DNA of 64,000 nt, from the NCBI RefSeq assembly GCF_017349315.1, contig NZ_JAFMPP010000010.1:62001-126000 (forward strand), read 5' to 3'. The notes below the pieces were generated by a model that was not told where the DNA came from, searched no databases, and saw only the letters and a list, made by a program, of their open reading frames with translations. Shown here in pieces: positions 1 to 8,660 of this stretch. This stretch comes from Jiella flava. GTDB taxonomy: Bacteria > Pseudomonadota > Alphaproteobacteria > Rhizobiales > Rhizobiaceae. How positions within the stretch are numbered: position 1 is the stretch's first letter; every line of letters begins with the position of its first letter. The translations under genes and the position numbers were made by a program.

Positions 1-68
1 AAATGGTTTAGGTTTCGTTCACCATACGCGTTGACGAAATGAAAACTTTTGCCACCCTCGGTCGACGC

Positions 69-692
69 TCAAAGATCCGAGGCGTCCGGCGCCTTCGGGC
101 GCTGCATCTGAAACACCTGGTCGCCCACGGTGTAATCGAGATAGCCGAGGCGGGCGAGCGGCGCGGCGAGCGTCATGTCGATCAGGCCGTCTTTGAGGAT
201 GGTCTCATCAATGTGGATCGCCACCACCTCACCGATCACGACGGTGTTGTTCGATCGCGTCGCGCCGAGTCCCTTCGGCCGGAAGTGATCGGTCACCTTG
301 CATTCGAGCGCCGCCGGGCTTTCGGCAACGCGCGGCGCGGCAACGATCCGGCAGGGCGCCTCGGTCAAGCCGGAGAAGCTGAATTCGCTCACGCCACGCG
401 GCGCCGGGGCGGAGCTGCGATTGAGAGGATCGGCGAGCGCCCGCGTCGCGAGATTGGCAACGAACTCGCCGCTTTCGATGGCGAAGCTCGCCGTGTCCTT
501 CATACCGGCCGAGGAGAACATGACCAGTTTCGGCTGATCGCTGATGGCGTTGAAAAAGCTGTAGGGCGCGAGATTGACCGCCCCGGCCGCGCTGCGGGTG
601 GAGATCCAGCCGATCGGCCGTGGCGCGACGATCGCCTTGAACGGATCGTGCGGCAGGCCATGGTCGTTGGTGTCGGTCGTGTAAGAGAGCAT
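69..692 (-). CDS. flavin reductase family protein (FMN-binding split barrel)
   Basis: The 207-residue product has the flavin reductase-like split-barrel fold, recognised from the N-terminal APRPIGWIST block (about residues 23-32), the NLAPYSFFNAIS block (about 41-52) and the central NLATRALADPLN segment. Proteins of this family bind FMN non-covalently and use NAD(P)H or accept electrons. The substrate is not readable from the sequence. Its start codon overlaps the stop of the upstream nitroreductase by one base (TGATG), so the two are almost certainly translated from one message. The pair may form a small flavoprotein module (inference). Confidence 0.88.
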   Translation of the reverse strand: MLSYTTDTNDHGLPHDPFKAIVAPRPIGWISTRSAAGAVNLAPYSFFNAISDQPKLVMFSSAGMKDTASFAIESGEFVANLATRALADPLNRSSAPAPRGVSEFSFSGLTEAPCRIVAAPRVAESPAALECKVTDHFRPKGLGATRSNNTVVIGEVVAIHIDETILKDGLIDMTLAAPLARLGYLDYTVGDQVFQMQRPKAPDASDL

Positions 693-1276
693 CAGGCCGC
701 TCCCGTCGCCGTCGCCTCGCTGACGATTTCGGCGAGATCGGGGCGTGGGCGCTCGGACGGCGGAACGCTCGGCGTGCCGATATGGATGAAGCCGACGACC
801 TTCTCCTCCGGCGTGATGCCAAGAATTGCCTTGGCCTCGTCGTCATAGGCGACCCACTCCGTCACCCAATTGGCCGCATAGCCATGGGCATGAACGGCAT
901 TGACGAGGTTCATCGCCACCGCGCCGCCGGACAATTCCTGTTCCCAGATCGGAATCTTCACATGCGCCTTGGCGGTCGAGATCACGCCGACGACGAGCGG
1001 AGCTCGGGTGAAGCGCTCCGCCTCGATCGTCTGACGCGTCTCGGTCATCCGCTCGCCCTCGCGCTCGGCGACGAGCCCGGCCAGGGCCTCGCCAACTTTG
1101 ACCGCAGCATCGCCGCGATACAGAACGAAGCGCCATGGCGCGAGCTTGCCGTGGTCGGGCACCCGCGCGGCAATCGTCAGGATATGATCGAGCGCCTCGC
1201 CCGACGGCGCCGGTTCGGCGAGCATCGGGATCGGGATCGAACGACGGGTGGACAAGAGTTCAATAGCGTCGGTCAA
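692..1276 (-). CDS. nitroreductase family protein
   Basis: A 194-residue FMN-dependent nitroreductase of the compact YdjA-like type. The N-terminal LLSTRRSIP segment and the VPDHGKLAPWRFVL block (about residues 38-51) carry the usual FMN phosphate and isoalloxazine contacts. The GAVAMNLVNAVHAHGYAANWVT segment (about 117-138) forms the dimer/FMN core, and VVGFIHIGTP closes the fold. Length is normal for the short subfamily. It is the first gene of a two-gene minus-strand unit with the flavin reductase. The natural electron acceptor is unknown. Confidence 0.9.
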   Translation of the reverse strand: MTDAIELLSTRRSIPIPMLAEPAPSGEALDHILTIAARVPDHGKLAPWRFVLYRGDAAVKVGEALAGLVAEREGERMTETRQTIEAERFTRAPLVVGVISTAKAHVKIPIWEQELSGGAVAMNLVNAVHAHGYAANWVTEWVAYDDEAKAILGITPEEKVVGFIHIGTPSVPPSERPRPDLAEIVSEATATGAA

Positions 1277-1439
1277 GGCTTCGTCTCCGCAAATGTCACG
1301 GCAGAGCTAGGTGCTCGTGCAAGGCTTAGCAATCGTGTCGGCCGATGAACACCGTGTCGTCCACCGCGACGCGTAGGCTTCGCCTTGAATTTGTCGATGA
1401 TTTGCGCTCAACACAAAAGCCATGGGGGAAGCGTTCACG

Positions 1440-2795
1440 ATGGCGCCGCGGCGACGGCCTCGCAATCCGGCCAAGAGATTTGGCGGGAGCGTTGAGGCGT
1501 GTCGTGATGCAAGCCATCGCGCTTTCTGCGACGCACTTTGCGCGGATTCTGCGGCGAGCGCGCCACGCCCCTTCCACCGGCGCAACATACTGAGCACGAC
1601 GAGGCTCGTCGCCTTGTTCTTGGCCTTTCTTCTCGCCGCCCCGGCCGCCATGGCGCAAGAACGCGGTGGTGGAGGCGGCAGCGGATTTCTCGGCGGCCTC
1701 GGTGACCTCCTCGGCGGCAAGCCGGACGGCCCTGCCCCTTACGTTTCGCCAAGTGCCAATGACCTGATCCCGAATGCCGGCGACGTCGGTGTGCCGCAGG
1801 CGCGCGCACCGAAGACGTTCGAGCCGATCACTCTGCCAAAGGCCGCACCAGGCAATCTGAAGGCACCGAAGATCGATCTGCCGGGTCTGCCCGCCTATGC
1901 GCCTCAAAGCGCTCCATCCCAGAATCTGTTGCGCCACAGCGCCAGCCTGTCGTTGCGCGCGGTGCTTGTCAAAGGCGGTGCAACGGTACCGAACGGCCTG
2001 ATCTGGCGGCTGTTTTCCGCCGTTCCCTCGCTCGAGGGCCGCTCGCCGCTGATCGCCTCGTCGCAAAGCGCGACGCCAAGCTTCGATGTGCCGCCCGGCT
2101 CGTACATTCTGCATGTCGCCTTTGGCCGTGCCGGCACCGTCAAGCGCATCGACTTTTCCGGGTTGAAAACCCAGGAGATCATCGATCTCGACGCGGGCGG
2201 GCTGAAGCTCAACGCCGTGGTCGGCGAACACGGCAAACCAATCCCCTCGCGACTGCGCTTCGACGTTTATGCCGAGGCGACGGATGATGCCGAGCGCAAG
2301 ATCGTGGCCAACGACGTCCCGCCCGGCAAGGTGCTGCGGCTGAACGCAGGTTCCTATCAGGTCGTCTCCCATTACGGAGCGGTCAATGCGGTCGTCAGGG
2401 CCGATATCCGCGTCCAGGCGGGCAAGCTAACGGAAGCGACGATGACCCAGCGGGCGGCGTTGCTGACGATGAAACTCGTGCGGGAACACGGCGGCGAAGC
2501 GATCGCCGATACCGCCTGGACGATCACCAATAACGAGGGCGATCTGGTCGGTGAAAGCGTCGGCGCTTTTCCCTCGATGGTGCTGGCCGCGGGCGACTAC
2601 GTCATCGTCGCGCGCAACAACGACAAGATCTATCAGCGCGACTTCACGGTCCAAGCCGGAAAAAACACCGATGTCGAGGTTCTCACCTCCGATATCGCGC
2701 CGAGCGAGGACGATGCGACACCGGAAGATGCGCCGCCGGATGATGCGCCAGTTGACGATGCAGCCGCCAATGCCTTGAAGGCAACCGGCGATTAA
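1440..2795 (+). CDS. exported hypothetical protein with tandem beta-sandwich-like repeats
   Basis: No catalytic family is recognised. The likely start is the ATG at 1440, which has GGGGAAG 8 bases upstream; an ATG at 1422 is also in frame. Both give an unusually long, Arg-rich N-region of about 50 residues before a clear signal segment (LVALFLAFLLAAPAAMAQ) with an AMA|Q cleavage site. The mature part has a Gly-rich stretch, then about three repeats of roughly 85 residues sharing patterns such as 'VPPGSYILHVAFG', 'VPPGKVLRLNAGSYQV' and 'MVLAAGDYVIVARN'. These resemble carboxypeptidase-regulatory or Ig-like domains. The C-terminus is very acidic (DDATPEDAPPDDAP). A periplasmic or surface role is likely; function unknown. 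Confidence 0.75.
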   Translation: MAPRRRPRNPAKRFGGSVEACRDASHRAFCDALCADSAASAPRPFHRRNILSTTRLVALFLAFLLAAPAAMAQERGGGGGSGFLGGLGDLLGGKPDGPAPYVSPSANDLIPNAGDVGVPQARAPKTFEPITLPKAAPGNLKAPKIDLPGLPAYAPQSAPSQNLLRHSASLSLRAVLVKGGATVPNGLIWRLFSAVPSLEGRSPLIASSQSATPSFDVPPGSYILHVAFGRAGTVKRIDFSGLKTQEIIDLDAGGLKLNAVVGEHGKPIPSRLRFDVYAEATDDAERKIVANDVPPGKVLRLNAGSYQVVSHYGAVNAVVRADIRVQAGKLTEATMTQRAALLTMKLVREHGGEAIADTAWTITNNEGDLVGESVGAFPSMVLAAGDYVIVARNNDKIYQRDFTVQAGKNTDVEVLTSDIAPSEDDATPEDAPPDDAPVDDAAANALKATGD

Positions 2796-2796
2796 C

Positions 2797-2826
2797 GCGC
2801 CGTGCGTTTGCTAGAACGCACGGCGC
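2797..2826 (+). terminator. 12-bp perfect hairpin after the exported-protein gene
   Basis: GCGCCGTGCGTT at 2797-2808 is exactly complementary to AACGCACGGCGC at 2815-2826, with a six-base loop. It begins two bases after the stop codon at 2795 and lies between converging genes (exported protein and thrS). There is no T-tract on either side, so it may act as an RNA 3'-end stabiliser or a weak bidirectional terminator. Confidence 0.5.
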
Positions 2827-2926
2827 TCAAATTGACGGCGACCAACGCGATTCCATGCGGGTTATGGACCACGCCGGCGGCGCTGCCCGGACCATGCGGA
2901 CCAGACAGCGCTCGCAAACGCGTTGC

Positions 2927-4918
2927 TCAGGCTGCGGCCTTGCCGGCTAGCAAGGCCTTGCGTTTCAGATCCGGCGGCACGGCCTCGTCGGCCAGCGCGG
3001 CGATCGCCGCGTCGAGCGGCAGCGCGGTCTGATCGCGCGAGCCCAGACGGCGGATGTTGACCGTCCGCTCCTCCGCCTCGCGCTTGCCGCAGACGAGCAT
3101 CACCGGCACCTTGGCGAGCGAATGCTCGCGGACCTTGTAGTTGATCTTCTCGTTGCGCAGATCGACGCTGGCCCGCAGGCCCGCCTCACGCAGCGCCGCA
3201 ACGACTTCCATGGCGTAGTCGTCCGCCTCCGAGGTGATGGTCGCGACGACCACCTGCTCGGGGGCGAACCATAGCGGCATGTGGCCGGCGAAGTTCTCGA
3301 TCAGAATGCCGAGGAAGCGCTCCATCGAACCGCAGATCGCCCGGTGGATCATCACCGGCTGACGCTTTTCCGAATTCTGGTCGATATAGAAGGCGCCGAA
3401 GCGTTCGGGCAGATTGAAATCCACCTGAGTGGTGCCACACTGCCATTCGCGGCCGATCGCATCCTTCAGAGTATATTCGAACTTCGGCCCGTAGAACGCG
3501 CCCTCGCCCGGCAAAATGCCGGTCTTTATGCGCCCACTCGACTTTGCGGCGATCTCCTCCAGAACCTCGCCCATGATGGATTCGGCGCGGTCCCAGCTTG
3601 CGTCAGATCCGACCCGCTTGTCCGGCCGGGTCGAGAGCTTCACCACGATCTCCTCGAAGCCGAAGTCCTCATAGACCGACAGGATCAGATCGTTGATGCG
3701 CAGGCACTCGGCCGCCATCTGCTCTTCGGTGCAGAAGACGTGAGCATCATCCTGGGTGAAGCCGCGCACGCGCATCAGACCGTGCATTGCGCCGGAGGGT
3801 TCGTAGCGATGGACGGCGCCGAATTCGGCCAGCCGGATCGGCAATTCGCGATAGGACTTTAGCCCGTGCTTGAAGATCTGGACGTGGCCCGGGCAGTTCA
3901 TCGGCTTCAGCGCGAAGACGCGTTCGTCCTCGGACTCCTCGTCGGCGCAGGTAACCGCGAACATGTTTTCGCGATACCAGCCCCAGTGGCCGGAGGTTTT
4001 CCAGAGCGAGTTGTCGAGCACCTGCGGGGCGTTGACTTCCTCATAGACGCCGTCGAGCCGGCGGCGCATATAGGCGACGAGGGTCTGGAACATGCGCCAG
4101 CCCTTGCCGTGCCAGAAGACGACGCCCGGCCCCTCTTCCTGGAAATGGAACAGATCCATCTCCCGGCCGAGTCGGCGGTGATCGCGCTTCTCGGCCTCTT
4201 CCAGCATGTGAAGATAGGCGGCGAGCTGTTCTTTTGTCGCCCAGGCAGTGCCGTAGATGCGGGTCAGCATCGGGTTGTTGGAATCGCCGCGCCAATAGGC
4301 GCCGGCCACCTTCATCAGCTTGAAGGCGTCGCCGATCTGGCCGGTCGAGGCCATGTGCGGACCACGACACAAATCGAACCAATCGCCCTGCGAATAGATC
4401 TTGACGTCCTGATCCTCGGGGATCGCGTCGACCAGCTCGACCTTATAGGCCTCGCCCTTGTCGGCAAAAACCTGCTTGGCCTTGTCGCGCGGCCACACGT
4501 CTTTGACGAAGGGCGCGTTGCGGCGGATGATCTCGGCCATCTTCTTTTCGATGACGGGAAGATCGTCCGGGGTAAAAGGCTCGTTGCGGGCGAAATCGTA
4601 ATAGAAGCCGTTTTCGATCACCGGGCCGATGGTGACTTGAGTGCCCGGCCATAACTCCTGCACCGCTTCCGCCATGACATGGGCCGCGTCGTGGCGGATC
4701 AGTTCGAGCGCACGGGGATCGTCGCGGGTCAGAATTTCAAGCGCGCCGGAGCGGCCGACCGGGTCGGACAGATCACGGACCTCGCCGTCGAGCGCATAGG
4801 CGATCGCCTTCTTGGCCAGCGACTTGGAAATGCCGGTGGCGATCTCCGCGCCGCTGGTGGCGGCATCGAAGGCACGTTCGGATCCGTCGGGGAAGGAAAG
4901 GGAAATGGCCTCGGCCAT
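2927..4918 (-). CDS. thrS: threonine--tRNA ligase
   Basis: Charges tRNA-Thr. The 663-residue product has the expected order: TGS domain (about 1-60, [13 protein letters not shown]), the editing/SAD domain with the metal-type motif HMASTGQ, the class II catalytic core with [10 protein letters not shown] (motif 1 region), [17 protein letters not shown] (motif 2) and [12 protein letters not shown] (motif 3), and a C-terminal anticodon-binding domain. The start at 4918 is chosen over the ATG at 4924 because AGGAG (4927-4931) lies 8 bases from the former and only 2 from the latter. No T-box leader is visible upstream, as expected for this phylum. Confidence 0.98.
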   Translation of the reverse strand: MAEAISLSFPDGSERAFDAATSGAEIATGISKSLAKKAIAYALDGEVRDLSDPVGRSGALEILTRDDPRALELIRHDAAHVMAEAVQELWPGTQVTIGPVIENGFYYDFARNEPFTPDDLPVIEKKMAEIIRRNAPFVKDVWPRDKAKQVFADKGEAYKVELVDAIPEDQDVKIYSQGDWFDLCRGPHMASTGQIGDAFKLMKVAGAYWRGDSNNPMLTRIYGTAWATKEQLAAYLHMLEEAEKRDHRRLGREMDLFHFQEEGPGVVFWHGKGWRMFQTLVAYMRRRLDGVYEEVNAPQVLDNSLWKTSGHWGWYRENMFAVTCADEESEDERVFALKPMNCPGHVQIFKHGLKSYRELPIRLAEFGAVHRYEPSGAMHGLMRVRGFTQDDAHVFCTEEQMAAECLRINDLILSVYEDFGFEEIVVKLSTRPDKRVGSDASWDRAESIMGEVLEEIAAKSSGRIKTGILPGEGAFYGPKFEYTLKDAIGREWQCGTTQVDFNLPERFGAFYIDQNSEKRQPVMIHRAICGSMERFLGILIENFAGHMPLWFAPEQVVVATITSEADDYAMEVVAALREAGLRASVDLRNEKINYKVREHSLAKVPVMLVCGKREAEERTVNIRRLGSRDQTALPLDAAIAALADEAVPPDLKRKALLAGKAAA

Positions 4919-5089
4919 CGTCATGTCTCCTGTTGTCCAGTCCCGCCTACGAGCGCGGGTGGTTGCCTTGTGCGAAGGCCCAGGCTTCTATCGTCATCAT
5001 GCGGGGGAGTAAACCACCAGGCCAGAGGAGGCACTAGACGATGGCCCCCGACGGATGACCCCACAGCAACGTTGAGGAGAGGCAGGTCG

Positions 5090-5296
5090 ATGCAATCGAA
5101 CCAGCCAAGCCGCACGGCGGTGCGCGTGGCGCGCTATCGCGCCGATCATCAAATCCTCAAGGCCGGCGTGATCTTTCGCGATCCGTTCGCCGAGAAGATT
5201 CTCGGAAACGCGCGCCTGGCGCCGAAGGCGCTGGCGATGGCACTGACAGCGATCAGTCGAGATCTTCCGTCGGTGCATCAGGCACGTATTTCTTGA
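5090..5296 (+). pseudogene. truncated class I SAM-dependent methyltransferase (LCM/TIGR00027-like N-terminus)
   Basis: A 68-codon frame with a good ribosome site (GAGGAGAGG at 5074-5082). Residues 1-40 match the N-terminus of leucine-carboxyl-methyltransferase-like enzymes (SRTAVRVARYRADHQ, then FRDPFAEKILG), which are normally about 280 residues long. The SAM-binding core is absent. After about residue 55 the frame runs into the 3' end of the convergent DUF1508 gene (5253) and stops at 5296. I read it as a 5' remnant left by a deletion or rearrangement that brought the DUF1508 gene next to it. It could in principle still make a short peptide. Confidence 0.6.
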
Positions 5297-5429
5297 TCGA
5301 CTCGATCGCCCGATGGGCGCCCGACTTCGAGCTGTATCCCTCGGTCGCAAAAATGATTTCGGAATTGTATTTGAAGCGGACACGAAACTCACCCGCTTTG
5401 TCTTTATAGATCTCGAATTTGTGGGCCAT
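5253..5429 (-). CDS. DUF1508 (YegP-like) small protein
   Basis: A 58-residue protein that is one copy of the YegP/DUF1508 fold: FEIYKDKAGEFRVRFKYNSEIIFATEGY followed by the S-K-S-G helix start and the I-x-S-I-K helix. The family is widespread and of unknown biochemical function. The start at 5429 is set by GGGAGGAATT directly upstream at proper spacing; longer in-frame starts lack homology. The gene overlaps the methyltransferase remnant on the other strand by 44 bases, which suggests the locus was rearranged. Confidence 0.85.
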   Translation of the reverse strand: MAHKFEIYKDKAGEFRVRFKYNSEIIFATEGYSSKSGAHRAIESIKKYVPDAPTEDLD

Positions 5430-5615
5430 CGCGAATTCCTCCCGTAGAGGAAGAAATGTCGCCCACAAACAACGACACGTCAAGTTCCGGCGCGCCGAAG
5501 TCACCTTCATAAGCACCGCGCGACGACCTGATCGCGCGGCGCGCACTCTGATTCATTCGACCCGTCGGGCTTGCCGAAAGCGAGCCGATTGTCGGGCCGA
5601 TGCTCGAGCCCGACG

Positions 5616-6164
5616 TCAGTCGTTCTTGGCCGCCAACGCCGCCGTGGTGGTGATCTCGGCGCCGTAGATCGTCTTCAGATAATCGAGCGCGGCCGCCTGA
5701 TCGACACCGGGGAACACGCAGACCGCATCGGCGGGAACCTTGATGCCGTAACCGCGTGTGAAAGCGCCGTAGGCCGAGTGGCGTACACAGCAATGGGTGT
5801 GCTGGCCGGTGAGCACGACCTCCGTAACGCCATAGGCATCGAGGGTTTCGCCGAGGCCGGTCTCATCGAAGGCGCCGTAGAAGCGCTTGGGCGAGACGAT
5901 CTCGCGCTCCAGGCCGAGCGGCCGCAACGCATCGATCACGTCGGCGCCGGGCGTTCCGGCCATGGCATGCTTGCCCCACACGCCGATCTCACGATCGTCG
6001 GCGCGATGGGCGTCGTTGGAATAGACGACGATCCAGTCCGGCTGGCTGCGGGCGTGGTCGATCATCCGCTGAATCGCCGGCACGATGGCCATGGCATCCG
6101 CCTCATTGGCGAGTACGCCGGTAACGAAGTCATTCAGCATGTCGATGACGATGAGCGCTTTCAC
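5616..6164 (-). CDS. isochorismatase-family cysteine hydrolase
   Basis: A 182-residue hydrolase of the isochorismatase/nicotinamidase fold. The likely catalytic triad is Asp in VIDMLNDF (about residue 8), Lys in VSPKRFYGAF (about 93) and Cys in THCCVRHSAY (about 126). A cis-peptide-like region precedes the cysteine (VLTGQHTHCC). Small proteins of this type hydrolyse amides or vinyl ethers; nicotinamidase is possible, but the metal-binding histidines of PncA are not obvious, so the substrate is left open. Monocistronic on the minus strand. Confidence 0.88.
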   Translation of the reverse strand: MKALIVIDMLNDFVTGVLANEADAMAIVPAIQRMIDHARSQPDWIVVYSNDAHRADDREIGVWGKHAMAGTPGADVIDALRPLGLEREIVSPKRFYGAFDETGLGETLDAYGVTEVVLTGQHTHCCVRHSAYGAFTRGYGIKVPADAVCVFPGVDQAAALDYLKTIYGAEITTTAALAAKND

Positions 6165-6316
6165 GGGATCTTCCTCCTTGCTCGATGCGATTGCTTAGCC
6201 AGCCAGACTTATCGCACCGGACGAGCTATTCGCAGCCGGTCGGAAGTTGCATTGCGACCAACCACCACCCTTCCCCCGAAGCCGCAGTTGTATTGCAAAG
6301 GATCGCCGAGGGGCGG

Positions 6317-6571
6317 TCAATCGGGAACGTTATCGATCCCGTGGCCGCCGAAGGGACCGCATGTGGCGACGCGCTTGGCCGACAGCCAGCCGCCGCGCCA
6401 CAACCCATGGCGGGCGATCGCTTCATAGGCATATTCCGAACAGGTCGGCAGATGCCGGCAATGGCCGCCGACCAGCGGCGAAAAGGTCAGCTGGTAAAGC
6501 CGTACCAAGCCGACCCCGAACAGCCGGCCGGGCGTCTTCCGCCACGGTCCGGTGTAATTACGCGAGATCAT
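6317..6571 (-). CDS. yidD: membrane protein insertion efficiency factor YidD
   Basis: An 84-residue protein with the diagnostic YidD core: LVRLYQLTFSPLVGGHCRHLPTCSEYAYEAIARHG, including three cysteines and the SPL and PTCSEYA motifs. YidD is an amphipathic inner-membrane-associated protein that aids YidC-dependent insertion. The chosen start (6571) gives the usual length; a longer frame upstream overlaps the preceding gene and has no family similarity. Its start overlaps the end of the HEPN-like gene by 14 bases, so it is likely translated from the same transcript. Confidence 0.93.
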   Translation of the reverse strand: MISRNYTGPWRKTPGRLFGVGLVRLYQLTFSPLVGGHCRHLPTCSEYAYEAIARHGLWRGGWLSAKRVATCGPFGGHGIDNVPD

Positions 6572-6947
6572 AGTCGGCGGTGTCGGCATCGGGGAGCAAA
6601 GCTTCGATTCTGGCACTGCAATCGGGGATATCCCGAACCGCCGTCCACCAAAGTCGGTCAAAGGAGATCGGGTCATCGCGGTGAACGGGAACATGCCGCA
6701 TTGCGGCCGCGAGTGTCAGCCGCAGCTCCGGATGGGCCTGCGATAACATCGGATAGGTCTTGATGATCCCGACCGCAATCTCGTCCAACAGTTCGACCGC
6801 TATCGACAGGGCCAATTGGCGACGGTCGTTGGTCTGCAGGTTCGCAGGACTCATCTCGGGCAAAATGGGTTCAGCCCGTCGACACGCCGCCGACAAGCCG
6901 ACGAGACGATCCATGAAACCGTCGGGGAGATCCTGCGGCGCGGTCAC
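6558..6947 (-). CDS. HepT-like HEPN-domain protein with degenerate active site
   Basis: A 129-residue helical protein laid out like HepT (DUF86) toxins: NLQTNDRRQLALSIAVELLDEIA, then YPMLSQAHPELRLTLAAAMRHVPVHRDD, then the FDRLWWTAVRDIP segment. Active HEPN RNases carry R-X4-6-H-X-Y. Here the sequence is R-HVPV-H-R-D, so the tyrosine is replaced by aspartate. The GTG start overlaps the stop of the upstream nucleotidyltransferase gene (GTGA, 6944-6947), the usual coupling of MNT-HEPN pairs. Given the frameshift in the partner and the lost Tyr, the pair is probably non-functional as a toxin-antitoxin system (inference). Confidence 0.65.
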   Translation of the reverse strand: MTAPQDLPDGFMDRLVGLSAACRRAEPILPEMSPANLQTNDRRQLALSIAVELLDEIAVGIIKTYPMLSQAHPELRLTLAAAMRHVPVHRDDPISFDRLWWTAVRDIPDCSARIEALLPDADTADYDLA

Positions 6948-7235
6948 AGCGGTCTGAAGGACGGGCTGATCCGGCGAAAAACCGGATCCGAAAAATCGCC
7001 ATCGGTCCGAACTTCGATGCGGGTCTGCGATTTTGAGGACAACTTTTCCTCCAAACGAGCCAGGTCAAACAGCGAAAACTCGCCCGCGGCCTCGACGATA
7101 ATGTCGAGGTCGCTCTCCTCCGTATCCTCCCCCCTCGCGACCGAGCCGAAGAAAGCGGGGATTGCTCACAGGATAACGCGACAGGATCTCGCGGATCGTT
7201 TCACGATGCTTCTCAAGCGCTTCAGATGGCTTCAT
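6944..7235 (-). pseudogene. MntA-like minimal nucleotidyltransferase, frameshifted
   Basis: Starts at 7235 with AGGAG 8 bases upstream (MKPSEALEKHRETIREILSRY). At about 7149-7154 (TTTCTTC on the minus strand) one extra base shifts the frame. Removing it restores NPRFFGSVARGEDTEESD, including the GS-X10-D-L-D polymerase-beta signature, then a Leu-rich helix and an end at 6944 that overlaps the HEPN gene by four bases. In intact pairs MntA-type proteins AMPylate and silence HepT. The intact flanking motifs suggest a recent mutation or a sequencing error. Confidence 0.7.
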
Positions 7236-7286
7236 CCCGACAGCTCCTGCGAATGGATCGAACGCGCCGTTCTGTCGCATTCCCGC

Positions 7287-7766
7287 TCAGGCGGCCTCGC
7301 CCCGCCCCGCCTGTTCGATCGTATCGAGGGCTTCGACCACCGCATCGAAGGTCAGCATGGTCGAGGCATGGCGCGCCTTATGGTCGCGCACCGGCTCCAG
7401 ATATTTCAGATCCGCGAACCGGCCGGTCGGTGGCCGACCGTTTTCCTTCAGCATGGCCCGCATCGTCTCGCGCACCGCCCGTAATTCCTCCGGTGTCGCG
7501 CCGATGATGTTGCGAGCCATCACCGCGGACGACGCCTGGCCGAGGGCACACGCCTTGACCTCATGGGCAAAGTCCTCGACCCGGCCCTCTGCGATCTTCA
7601 GGTCGATGGTCACCGTCGAGCCGCAGAGCCGCGAATGGGCGGTCGCACTGGCATCGGGCTGCTCCAGCCGGCCGATGCGCGGGATATTGCCGGCAAATTC
7701 GAGTATCTTCGCATTGTAGACATCGTCGATCACGGCATAGTCCTCATTAAGAGGTTTTTGATTCAC
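7287..7766 (-). CDS. IscU/NifU-N-like iron-sulfur scaffold family protein
   Basis: A 159-residue member of the IscU-like fold. YNAKILEFAGNI corresponds to the N-terminal strand-helix, RLCGSTVTIDLKI holds the first cysteine and EVKACALGQASSAVM the second. In canonical IscU a third ligand sits in an H-C-S motif and an Asp follows the first Cys (C-G-D). Here these are H-A-S and C-G-S, so two of the usual cluster residues are missing. It resembles a divergent alphaproteobacterial branch of the family. It may be a carrier or regulator rather than an assembly scaffold. It lies just upstream of the MNT-HEPN-yidD genes on the minus strand and divergent from folE. Confidence 0.85.
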   Translation of the reverse strand: MNQKPLNEDYAVIDDVYNAKILEFAGNIPRIGRLEQPDASATAHSRLCGSTVTIDLKIAEGRVEDFAHEVKACALGQASSAVMARNIIGATPEELRAVRETMRAMLKENGRPPTGRFADLKYLEPVRDHKARHASTMLTFDAVVEALDTIEQAGRGEAA

Positions 7767-7852
7767 GCCCTGTCAAAGGCCGGTTTTCCAAATTATATAG
7801 GTTGCTGGGCACCGCTTCGATAGGGGCCGCCGACAGCGGTCAATGCGCCTTC

Positions 7853-7882
7853 GGACGATCTCACTTTGGACGATCTCACTTG
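7853..7882 (+). repeat. 15-bp tandem direct repeat upstream of folE
   Basis: GGACGATCTCACTT at 7853-7866 is repeated at 7868-7881, so two copies sit head to tail with a 15-base period in the promoter/leader region of folE. Two sites one and a half helical turns apart could bind a dimeric regulator, or could be a simple duplication. No known operator is recognised. Confidence 0.55.
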
Positions 7883-8022
7883 GGCGCCTTCATGATCCGT
7901 GAGGAACAACCATCGTGAAAAATCCTCTGTCCGTCGCGCAGCAAGGACGCCTGAACGGTGCGCCCGATCACCATTCGCTTTGGATGGCCGCCCGCATTCC
8001 GACGCTTTCGGAGAATGAGAAC

Positions 8023-8646
8023 ATGGAAGCCGTGATCAAGAAATTTCCCGAAAAGTCGGATGACGTCAGACCCGAACGCCCGAGCCGCGAAGAGGCCGAG
8101 CAGGCCGTCGAGACGCTGCTGCGTTGGGTCGGTGAGGATCTCTCGCGCGAAGGGCTGAAAGAGACGCCGAAGCGCGTCGTCAAGGCCTATGAAGAGCTCT
8201 TCAGCGGCTACCATCTCGACCCGAACGACGTTCTCGGCCGGGTGTTCGAGGAGGTTGCTGGCTATGACGACGTCGTCCTCGTCAAGGACATCAAGTTCTA
8301 CTCCCACTGCGAGCATCACATGGTGCCGGTGATCGGCAGGGCGCATGTCGCCTATCTGCCCGACGGCAAGGTGCTCGGCCTCTCAAAGATCGCCCGCCTG
8401 GTCGATATGTTCGGTCGCCGCCTGCAGACCCAGGAGGCCATGACCGCACAGATCGCCGACGCGCTCGATCAGGCGCTCAAGCCGCGCGGCGTCGCCGTCA
8501 TTCTCGACGCGGAGCATCTATGCATGTCGATGCGTGGGATCCGCAGTCACGGCTCATCGACGATGACGACCACCTATCGCGGTGTCTTTGCCGACGACAC
8601 CGAGCGCCAGGATCGCATCCTCCGCCTCGTCGGCGCGGGCAACTGA
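8023..8646 (+). CDS. folE: GTP cyclohydrolase I
   Basis: Converts GTP to 7,8-dihydroneopterin triphosphate, the first step of folate (and pterin) synthesis. Signature blocks are [20 protein letters not shown], the zinc/active-site [12 protein letters not shown] (Cys and His ligands), [20 protein letters not shown], and [12 protein letters not shown] with the second zinc Cys. From the ATG at 8023 it is 207 residues, matching rhizobial homologues that begin M-E/D-A-V-I-K. A GTG at 7915 with GAGGAA upstream is an alternative that would add 36 residues without family similarity. hisI follows 14 bases downstream. Confidence 0.97.
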   Translation: MEAVIKKFPEKSDDVRPERPSREEAEQAVETLLRWVGEDLSREGLKETPKRVVKAYEELFSGYHLDPNDVLGRVFEEVAGYDDVVLVKDIKFYSHCEHHMVPVIGRAHVAYLPDGKVLGLSKIARLVDMFGRRLQTQEAMTAQIADALDQALKPRGVAVILDAEHLCMSMRGIRSHGSSTMTTTYRGVFADDTERQDRILRLVGAGN

Positions 8647-8660
8647 TCGCTCATCACGCC

